Positions 29,677-35,926 of a stretch of 35,926 bases of DNA are shown piece by piece. The notes beneath the pieces were generated by a model that saw nothing but the letters and a program-made list of their open reading frames with translations, was not told the origin of the DNA and ran no database searches. The translations under genes were made by a program, and so were the position numbers. Origin of the DNA: a virus; the IMG/VR virus record IMGVR_UViG_3300028569_000093, positions 1 through 35,926 of that record. One strand, written 5' to 3'. Each line of letters opens with the position of its first letter. The first letter of the stretch is position 1.

Positions 29677-29682
29677 GTCAAC
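29677..29682 (-). promoter_or_regulatory. GTTGAC start-associated box
   Basis: Exact GTTGAC, 18 bases before the ATG at 29658. The only box here that is accompanied by a strong Shine-Dalgarno sequence. Confidence 0.5.
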
Positions 29683-29696
29683 GGCAGCCTGATGAT

Positions 29697-29771
29697 CGCT
29701 GTCGCTTTTCTAAGCGTCACAGCGCGCGCGAATCCTGGTTCACCAGTTCGCGCTGTTATACTACGTATAAC
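29697..29771. promoter_or_regulatory. Three consecutive inverted repeats (control region)
   Basis: 29697-29724: CGCTGT/ACAGCG enclosing CGCTT/AAGCG, a strong hairpin. 29726-29753: GCGCGAA/TTCGCGC enclosing CTGG/CCAG. 29755-29771: GTTATAC-TAC-GTATAAC, a perfect operator-like palindrome with TATA-type content. The region lies upstream of the small-gene set on the minus strand and probably holds its promoter and operators. Confidence 0.65.
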
Positions 29772-29828
29772 GGTCAGGTTCCCAGTAAGGCTCCTTACAT
29801 AGGGAATCTGGTTTCTGTTAGAATCCGA

Positions 29829-29894
29829 GGGTTCAAAAGGGTTCAAACCCATTTGAACCCGGGATTCAAACCCGGCTGAAATGACGGGTTCAAA
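29829..29894. repeat. Iteron-like array of TTTGAACCC repeats, candidate origin
   Basis: Read on the minus strand, TTTGAACCC occurs at 29829-29837, 29839-29847 and 29886-29894. A one-mismatch copy (TTTGAATCC) is at 29862-29870 and an inverted copy at 29852-29860. The array borders the primase-helicase gene, whose 3' end overlaps the last copy. Clustered iterons next to a replication gene are typical of phage and plasmid origins. Confidence 0.65.
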
Positions 29895-31920
29895 CTCCAT
29901 GGCGACGCCCCCTCCACAGGCGGGTTGCCTTGTCGAAGACCAGCGGTCCCGACTTCATGTTGGCGAGGCAGTAGAAGACGCGCTGGGCCTCCTTGAGCGT
30001 GCAGTCGCCGTCGATCTCGGCGATCCGGGCAGAGATGAACGTGAGCACCTCGGACTCCCGGGGGACGCGCCCGTTGGCGAGAGGAGGCATCGTCTCGACG
30101 GCGGTGGCGTAGCGGTCGGCCGCGCTGCCCAGCTTGTAGGTCGCCTTCGCCTTGTCGCTCTTGGGATTGCCCTGGGGAGCCTTGAGCTGGGCAGGATCGG
30201 CGTTGCGGTCGGTGATGAAGATCGACTCGCACCAGCGGACCACGAACGGCTTCACGGGCGGCAGGGCGCGCAGGGTAAGGTCGATGACGTGGGCATCGTC
30301 CTCCTCGTGCGGGGTCATCGTCAGGATCACGTCGGGATCCCGGGCAAAGACGCCCGATCCGCCGATGCGGTCGATGGACTCCTTGCCCGCCTGGTTCCCC
30401 TTGGAGAAGTGGGCTCCGAACACAGCCGCGGCCCCGGACTTGGCCGCCAGTTGCTCAACCTCGTTGAGCAGGCTCGCGATGTCGCCGGCGTCGTTCTCGT
30501 TCCGCGCGCCGAGGCCCTTGTAGATCGGATCGATCAGGATCAGCGAATACCCGGTGTCGCGGATGCGACCGAGGATCTTCGGGATGAGTGCCGAGAAGTC
30601 GGTCGCGTGGCCTCGCAGGTTCCAGATGTCGAAGCCGGTGAAGTCGCTGATCTGCTTTGCCGTCGCGATCCGGTGAATCCGGTATTGGAGCGCGAATGGC
30701 GGCAGCTCGAAGTTCAGATAGAGGGCGCGGCCACGGCGCGTCGGGAATCCCCACCACGGCGTGCCGGTAGCCACCGAGAGCATCAGGTCGATCAGCGACC
30801 AGCTCTTGCGCGCCTTCGACGGGCCGCCGAGGACCATCTTCGCTCCCTGGTGCAGGATGCCATCGACGAGCTGCGGCGGCTCCGGCTCCGGCTGGCCCAT
30901 GAATGCCTGGCCGGGCAGGATCGGCGGCAGATCGGAGTTTGAGTGCGCCGCCTCCCACGCCGTCCACGATTCCGCGCCGAGCTCCAGCGCGAGCAAACAC
31001 TGGCGGCGAGCCTCGCCATCGACCGTGCGCCAGCCGTCCGGGCAGCGTGACAGGCGCGACGGGTTCCGGTTCTGCTTGTCCAGGTTGATGCCGGAAAACC
31101 AGCCCCAGATGACCTCGACCCGCCGCTTGTATTCCGCCTCGTCCGGAGCATCGACGCGGATCCACGCGTGCAGGCTCTTGTTGCCGGAATCGAGCAAGGC
31201 CGCGACCGGCATGCCGCTGGCGACCACCGCATGATACTGCTCTTCCTTTGGGATCGGCTTGCCGGCTTCATCGCGGTCGAACTCGACCAGGACATGGCGG
31301 AACGCGGTGACATCCTCGTTCTTCGCGCCGCCCTTCGCCATCGGGTTGATCCGCAGGAACAGCCCGAGCTTGGTGCCGAACACGCGGTCGATCCCGCCCT
31401 TGGCCGCCACCTTCGATTTCCACTCGGAGGCGGTAAGTGTGACGCCTCGGCGAGGCGCGATTTCGCCCTCCTCGTTCTCGGCCGCCGGGGAAATGGCGAC
31501 GAATTCATCCGGCTGGAAACACGCGTCGAGGAGGCGGACAAAACCGTCGTCCAGAGTGACCGGCAGCGCCATCGTCGAGCGCTCGCGGTGGACCGGTGTT
31601 GGTGCCGGTGCCAACCGTCGAGCCGGTGGCGACGGGACTTTCGGCACCGGCGCCACGCCGGCGCCGAGCGGTTCCCTGGACGTCCGGGCATAGACCGAGC
31701 GGATGGTCGTCCTCGCTTCGGCCTCGGTCAGCCCGTCGGCCAGCGCGCGGGCGAGCAGTTGGGCTTCCGTTTCCTCCAGCGGGTGGCCGGCGTCGCGGAA
31801 CTGGCAGGTCGCGTCGAAGAGTTCGGCGTTGCGCATGCCCTCGCCCGCGCCGCGCTGGAGGTATTCCAGCGTGCGGCGCGGCAAGGCCATGGCGAGCCCG
31901 GTTGAGCGGTATTTTGCCAT
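29890..31920 (-). CDS. Replicative primase-helicase (prim-pol-like plus RepA/AAA_25 helicase)
   Basis: 676 aa. The N-terminal part carries an archaeo-eukaryotic-primase-like set: VLVEFDRDEAG (210-220), DSGNKSLHAWIRV (244-256) and NPSRLSRCPDGWR (286-298). The helicase domain has Walker A GGPSKARKSW (365-374) and Walker B LILIDPIYKGLG around 470. Typical of the replicative enzyme of phages without a DnaB/DnaG pair. It lies next to the iteron array. The start follows the previous stop by 4 bases. Confidence 0.88.
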   Translation of the reverse strand: MAKYRSTGLAMALPRRTLEYLQRGAGEGMRNAELFDATCQFRDAGHPLEETEAQLLARALADGLTEAEARTTIRSVYARTSREPLGAGVAPVPKVPSPPARRLAPAPTPVHRERSTMALPVTLDDGFVRLLDACFQPDEFVAISPAAENEEGEIAPRRGVTLTASEWKSKVAAKGGIDRVFGTKLGLFLRINPMAKGGAKNEDVTAFRHVLVEFDRDEAGKPIPKEEQYHAVVASGMPVAALLDSGNKSLHAWIRVDAPDEAEYKRRVEVIWGWFSGINLDKQNRNPSRLSRCPDGWRTVDGEARRQCLLALELGAESWTAWEAAHSNSDLPPILPGQAFMGQPEPEPPQLVDGILHQGAKMVLGGPSKARKSWSLIDLMLSVATGTPWWGFPTRRGRALYLNFELPPFALQYRIHRIATAKQISDFTGFDIWNLRGHATDFSALIPKILGRIRDTGYSLILIDPIYKGLGARNENDAGDIASLLNEVEQLAAKSGAAAVFGAHFSKGNQAGKESIDRIGGSGVFARDPDVILTMTPHEEDDAHVIDLTLRALPPVKPFVVRWCESIFITDRNADPAQLKAPQGNPKSDKAKATYKLGSAADRYATAVETMPPLANGRVPRESEVLTFISARIAEIDGDCTLKEAQRVFYCLANMKSGPLVFDKATRLWRGRRHGV

Positions 31921-31924
31921 GGGA

Positions 31925-33427
31925 TCAGCGGTGGGCGAATTGGGCGTCGAGGAATGCCTTGGCCTCCTCGAAGGTGGCGGTTTCCGGACGCTGGTGGCCG
32001 AAGCGGCGCATCACGCGGGCCTGCTTCGGCGTCGCCAGCCCGAGCTTTCGTCGGGTGATCAGGCGGTCGAGGATCAGCGAGGCATGGCCCTTGGTCAGGA
32101 CTCCCATGGGATCCAGGCCGAAGTTGGCCAGCACATCGAGCTGTTTGCCGGTGGGCGCTTCCGCCTGCCATTTCATGGTCGGGACGTAGTCGGCCAGGGC
32201 GGCTTCGTTGAGGGACACGGCAAGCTCCAGCGGATCGAGCACGCTGCCGCGACGCGTCCGGTTGGCGCGCAGCCGCTCGGTGAGCGACTTGGTCCGGTCC
32301 GCGTTCACTTCCTCGCGGGCTTCTTCGAGGTCGCCCTCGGCCCCCAGCTTCTCGGTGAGCGCCTTCGCGTCGGCTTCGTCCTCGGCGATCAGGTTCGCCG
32401 GCCGCATCAGGCTGTGCTCTTCCGCCTGCCAGAGGAAATCGAGCACCAGCAGGTGGTCCTTGCCCGGCCAGATCCGCGTGCCACGGCCGATGATCTGCGA
32501 GTAGAGCGCCCGCACCTTGGTCGGCCGCAGGCAGACGACGCAATCGATCGACGGCTCGTCGTAACCTTCGGTGAGCAGCATCGCGTTGCAGAGGATGCGC
32601 GTCTCGTCCCGCTTGAACCGCGCCAAGGTCGCCTGCCGTTCGGTCGTCTGGCCGTCGACATGCTCGGCCAACAAGCCGCGGTCGCGGCAGATCTGGGCGA
32701 AGCGCTTCGACACCGCGATCAGCGGCAGGAACACCAGCGTCTTGCGGTGCCGGTGTTCCACCAGCACGTCGGCGATCTGTTCGAGATACGGTTCCAGCGC
32801 ATGGCCGAGGTCATCGGCGCTGAAATCGCCATGGCTCGTCCGCACGCCCCGTAGGTCCATCCCCAGCGGAACCGTCTTCACCTGGATCGGCGAGAGCCAT
32901 CCCTGGTTGATGAGATCGAGCAAGGTCACCTCGCAGGCGATGTTCTCGAAATACCGCCCGAGGTTCTTCTTGTCGCCGCGGTCCGGCGTCGCGCTGACCC
33001 CCAGAACCTTCGCGTGATCGTGGAAATGCCCGAGCGTGTTGAGGTAGCTGTCGGCCAGCGCGTGATGCGCTTCATCGACGACGACCAGCCCGAAGTGATC
33101 CCGCGGCCAGCGCTCGCGGCGTTTTTCCCGCATCAGCGTCTGGACGGATGCCACCACTACCGGCGCATCGAGAGCCGCCCGATCTTCGCCCATCTCCACC
33201 TGGGCCTCGATCCCGGTGGAAACGCGGAGCTTGTCGACGGCCTGGGTGATGAGTTCCTCGCGATGGGCGAGGATCAAGGTGCGCCGTGGCTGGTAGTCCT
33301 GCGCCAGGCGGCTGAACAGGATGGTCTTGCCGGCCCCGGTCGGCAGCACGCCGAGCTGGCGGTCGAAGTCCTCGAAGCCCTTGTGGATGTCCTGCCGGGC
33401 TTTCATCTGGTAGGCGCGGAGGCCCAT
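31925..33427 (-). CDS. DEAH-box DNA helicase (SF2, SSL2-like)
   Basis: 500 aa from the ATG giving MGLRAYQMKARQDIHKGFED. Motifs: Q-like LRAYQ, Walker A LPTGAGKT, DEAH in VVVDEAHHALADSY, motif III VSATPDR, and motif VI QIIGRGTRIWPGKDH. The C-terminal 130 residues form a helical extension. In phages these helicases remodel replication or recombination intermediates. It begins 4 bases after the preceding stop. Confidence 0.92.
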   Translation of the reverse strand: MGLRAYQMKARQDIHKGFEDFDRQLGVLPTGAGKTILFSRLAQDYQPRRTLILAHREELITQAVDKLRVSTGIEAQVEMGEDRAALDAPVVVASVQTLMREKRRERWPRDHFGLVVVDEAHHALADSYLNTLGHFHDHAKVLGVSATPDRGDKKNLGRYFENIACEVTLLDLINQGWLSPIQVKTVPLGMDLRGVRTSHGDFSADDLGHALEPYLEQIADVLVEHRHRKTLVFLPLIAVSKRFAQICRDRGLLAEHVDGQTTERQATLARFKRDETRILCNAMLLTEGYDEPSIDCVVCLRPTKVRALYSQIIGRGTRIWPGKDHLLVLDFLWQAEEHSLMRPANLIAEDEADAKALTEKLGAEGDLEEAREEVNADRTKSLTERLRANRTRRGSVLDPLELAVSLNEAALADYVPTMKWQAEAPTGKQLDVLANFGLDPMGVLTKGHASLILDRLITRRKLGLATPKQARVMRRFGHQRPETATFEEAKAFLDAQFAHR

Positions 33428-33431
33428 CGTC

Positions 33432-33842
33432 TCAGAACGGCTCGTTGTCATTGCGGCGCGCGGGTTGGGGTTGGGCGGGCTTCGCGGTGCCGACGATCCA
33501 GGCGGCGACCTTGTTGCGCTTCTTGCCGTTGTATTCCTCGACGGTGAGTCGGGCGGTGCCGGTCCGGCCGATGACGTGGTCGGGAGTGATCTCGACGTCC
33601 ACCTCGGGCTCGACCACCTCGCCGGTGGCGGCACGGAAGGCGTCGATCTTCCAGAACGCGGTCGGGATGAAGACGAGGAAGTCGTAGAGGTAGCTGCCGG
33701 CGGATGTCTTGAGCTTGAGCTCGATCATCTCGTGGCCGCCCTTGCTGATCGTTTCGATCGCGTCGACGACTTCGACCTCGTGGTCGCCCGGTTCGACGAA
33801 TTCAGGGCGTTCGCTGGGGATGGCTGCAGTGTAGGATGGCAT
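33432..33842 (-). CDS. DUF669-like single-stranded DNA-binding protein
   Basis: 136 aa beginning MPSYTAAIPSERPEFVEPGD. The region YLYDFLVFIPTAFWKIDAFRAATG and the following beta strands fit the DUF669 family that accompanies phage recombinases and helicases and is thought to bind ssDNA. The tail ends in acidic and aromatic residues (RRNDNEPF), as in SSB C-terminal tips. Position between nuclease and helicase genes supports the role. Confidence 0.7.
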   Translation of the reverse strand: MPSYTAAIPSERPEFVEPGDHEVEVVDAIETISKGGHEMIELKLKTSAGSYLYDFLVFIPTAFWKIDAFRAATGEVVEPEVDVEITPDHVIGRTGTARLTVEEYNGKKRNKVAAWIVGTAKPAQPQPARRNDNEPF

Positions 33843-33848
33843 GGTGAG

Positions 33849-34847
33849 TTATGGTTTGGCTTTGGATTGTTTGAGATAGGTGGTGGGCGCGGCGTGCTTC
33901 ACCGACTCCTCCGGGAATGCTTGCTCGCTCGGCATCCGCTGGCTCCACAGGTCGCGGAACTTGTCGGCCGGGAGATTCCCGTAGGCCGCAAGGACCGGGC
34001 CGAAGCCGATCTGCTGGATGTGGTGGCCGACGGTTTCGCAATCGACGAACTCGCCGCCCTTGCGGGTCACGAGCTTCCAACCGGGGACGGTGCCGCCGGT
34101 CTTGAGCCGCTCAGTGGCGATCTTCTTGGCCCGGTCGTGGAAGTCCTCGACGACCGCGCAGGCGCTCAGGAAGGCCCCGAGCTTTTCGGGGTCCGCGAGG
34201 ACGGCATCGAAATCGAAGCCCGGATCGGCGACGGCGAGCGATTCACCGACCGTGGCGAGTCGTGCGGGACAGGTGTCCGCCTTCGCGCACCACGCGCAGT
34301 ATTCGCAAGGGCTTGGCTTCTTGCCCGGGTCGTTGAACGATTTGACGACCTGATCGACGATGGCGTGCGCCTCTTCGTAGGTGAACTTGATCGTCTCGAT
34401 TTCCCGCTGGTCGCAGAACAGCAGGTGGGCGGTCCACTCGCCGGCAAAGTGCGCGCCCATCAATCCGAGCGCGTAGGCTGCCATCTGCTCGCGGTAGTTC
34501 CGTCGCGCCCCGGTCTTCAGGTCGAAGTGGGTCAGCCGGGTCGGGACGATGGCATCCGCCGTGCCGGTCAGATTGAGGATCCGCACCCGGCAGTCGTCCT
34601 CGCGGGCCAGCACCCGTTCACGGCCCGAGATCGCCCGGACCATCGAGACCGACCAGGAAACCGCGGCGATCTCGTCAGCCGTCAACTTGTTGGCGATCAC
34701 GAAGCGTTCTTCGAGGCCGAGCAGTTCCGCCCGGAAGGCGGTGTCGAGCAGCGTGCCGCGCTCGGCGGCCGGGCCGGCCACGGGATTGCTCTCGTAGCAC
34801 GGGCACACCGCCAGCTTCGGCAGGTTGGAGGGACGCAGCGCGCTCAT
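33849..34847 (-). CDS. RecB/Cas4-type nuclease (DUF2800-like)
   Basis: 332 aa beginning MSALRPSNLPKLAVCPCYES. The PD-(D/E)XK core is TGTADAIVPTRLTHFDLKTG, with Asp and D-x-K, then YREQMAAYALGL. A cysteine cluster, SPCEYCAWCAKADTCPARL, fits an iron-sulfur cluster as in Cas4 and AddB. It probably acts as the exonuclease partner of the Sak4-like ATPase encoded directly before it (ATGA overlap). Confidence 0.85.
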   Translation of the reverse strand: MSALRPSNLPKLAVCPCYESNPVAGPAAERGTLLDTAFRAELLGLEERFVIANKLTADEIAAVSWSVSMVRAISGRERVLAREDDCRVRILNLTGTADAIVPTRLTHFDLKTGARRNYREQMAAYALGLMGAHFAGEWTAHLLFCDQREIETIKFTYEEAHAIVDQVVKSFNDPGKKPSPCEYCAWCAKADTCPARLATVGESLAVADPGFDFDAVLADPEKLGAFLSACAVVEDFHDRAKKIATERLKTGGTVPGWKLVTRKGGEFVDCETVGHHIQQIGFGPVLAAYGNLPADKFRDLWSQRMPSEQAFPEESVKHAAPTTYLKQSKAKP

Positions 34848-35840
34848 GACGCCACCTCCTTCTGATTGGCGGCGGCCCACTCGTTGACGGCGGCGATGAA
34901 GCGGTCAGGCTCCGACAACATCCGGGCTGCGTAGGCTGGCTCCAGGTTGTCGATGGATTCGAGCGGTCCTTCCTGAGTGTAGCCAAGCTGGCCGCGGGCA
35001 ACGAGGAAATCGACGACGTTGGCCATGTCCGCCTTGTGCTGGAACGCGGCGAAAATCCGGTCGGTGAGGGATTCGGCTGGGGCCTTTGCCGCCGGGGCGG
35101 CGACCTCCGGCATTGTGGCAACGGAGCCCTTGAACTCCGCTGCCGCGCCGAACACCGGGGCCAGCGCCTCGACAGCGAACGGGAGTTTCTCCGGAAGGCC
35201 GTGGCGGTTCTTGGCGTCGTAGGCCGCCGAGTGGGTGGCGAACAGAACCCGCTCCTTGCCGCCCACGCCACGTAGCTTGCCGTTGTCCTTCTCGGCGATC
35301 TTGGTGACGTAGTTGCCGAAGAGCACGACGTCGGCCCATTCCTTGAGCAGGGGCGCGACCTGCTTGCTGAGCTTCAGCTCGAAGCGGTCGTAGCTGCCCG
35401 CCTGGTCCGGCGCCTCGAACTTGCGCACCGTGGCGTGGGCGAGGAACACGACGTGCATCCCGCGGTCGAGCAGGGCGTCGAGCGAATGGAGGAAGCGGGC
35501 GAACTCCTCGGCCAGAATGACCCAGCCCTTGCCATACCCGAAGTCCTCGATGCTGTCCTTGTTCGACTTCCGGCACAGGTGCTCGACCAGCCGCTTTTCC
35601 AGCCAGTCGGCGGTGTCGATGACCAGCGTCTTGAACGGATGGTCCGACTTCGCGAGCTGGGTGACCGCGGAGCTGATCTCGTCCCAGGTCGAAGCGGCAT
35701 CGAGCCGGACGACGTCGAGGTGGTGGGTGCCGCCTTCCGTATCGAGGAAGACAGGCTCCGGCAGACGGCCCGCCAGCGTCGACTTGCCGACGCCTTCGGG
35801 TCCGTAGGGCGATTGGCTTGAGGCTGTGGATCCATTGCAA
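34844..35840 (-). CDS. Sak4-like RecA-fold ATPase (AAA_24), 5' end frameshifted
   Basis: The conserved frame reads YGPEGVGKST (Walker A), FLDTEGGTHHLD, TLVIDTADW (Walker B) and LKLSKQVAPLLKEWADVVLF, the AAA_24/Sak4 pattern of phage single-strand annealing ATPases. Upstream of YGPEG this frame has no start codon before a stop at about 35862. A plausible N-terminus, SLKPIAL preceded by a TTG at 35840, is in another frame, so about two bases are missing (or one is extra) near 35806-35812. The C-terminal domain (from about 200) is Ala-rich. First gene of the recombination-replication operon. Confidence 0.8.
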
Positions 35841-35926
35841 TGGCTTGAAGAGAACCAGTGCTAGACAAAAGGGCCCGAAAATGCTGGGTTAGCGTTGTAA
35901 TGAAAGGCAATCCGACCGCGACCCCT

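Noticed and set aside
1-35926. CRISPR array, insertion sequence, rRNA or integrase
   Set aside because: No regularly spaced repeats, transposase, rRNA segments or tyrosine/serine recombinase motifs were seen on either strand.

Overview
The window is almost entirely one tailed-phage genome segment (prophage or metagenomic phage contig) of high GC content. Nearly all core genes lie on the minus strand, so the phage reads from the right edge to the left edge. The head genes follow the order of phage lambda (small terminase, large terminase, gpW, portal, S49 protease/scaffold, coat, joining proteins, tail terminator, tail tube, G/GT chaperones by -1 frameshift, tape measure). The absence of a sheath gene and a tape measure of 585 residues suggest a siphovirus with a fairly short tail. 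I see no integrase, CI-like repressor or attachment site, so lysogeny is not shown here. The host cannot be fixed from this sequence. A sulfatase-modifying-type domain protein and the style of the secreted accessory protein fit a verrucomicrobial or similar Gram-negative host, but that is a weak guess.

Right part (28.2-35.9 kb): recombination and replication genes. In transcription order these are a Sak4-like ATPase (its 5' end is broken by an apparent frameshift), a RecB/Cas4-type nuclease, a DUF669-like ssDNA-binding protein, a DEAH helicase and a primase-helicase. A regulatory/origin-like region follows, with five TTTGAACCC repeats and three strong inverted repeats, then three small DNA-binding-type genes and an odd initiator-like tRNA.

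Middle part (19.2-28.0 kb): accessory and DNA-metabolism genes. A plus-strand island carries an amidoligase and two small mobile-element proteins. The minus strand carries small nucleases, a DUF2786 protein, a clamp-loader-like AAA+ protein, a frameshifted ParB-like protein, a ParB-methyltransferase fusion, a HAD-like protein and a clear homologue of CmoA, the carboxy-SAM synthase. The last five form one co-oriented cluster next to the terminase and are the best candidate for an undescribed nucleic-acid modification system.

Left part (0-17.4 kb): packaging, lysis, head and tail genes. At least five accessory genes or modules interrupt the structural genes: hipBA, a YezG-like immunity protein, a secreted low-GC protein, an FGE/SUMF1-domain protein and a PD-(D/E)XK-like protein. 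Each sits directly upstream of a structural gene whose start is preceded by a GTTGAC-type box.

That box is the most striking non-coding signal. GTTGAC (twice TTTGAC) lies 14-18 bases before the start codon of 14 minus-strand genes, including one start inside a gene, and is absent from genes whose starts overlap the preceding stop. I know of no described element with this form.
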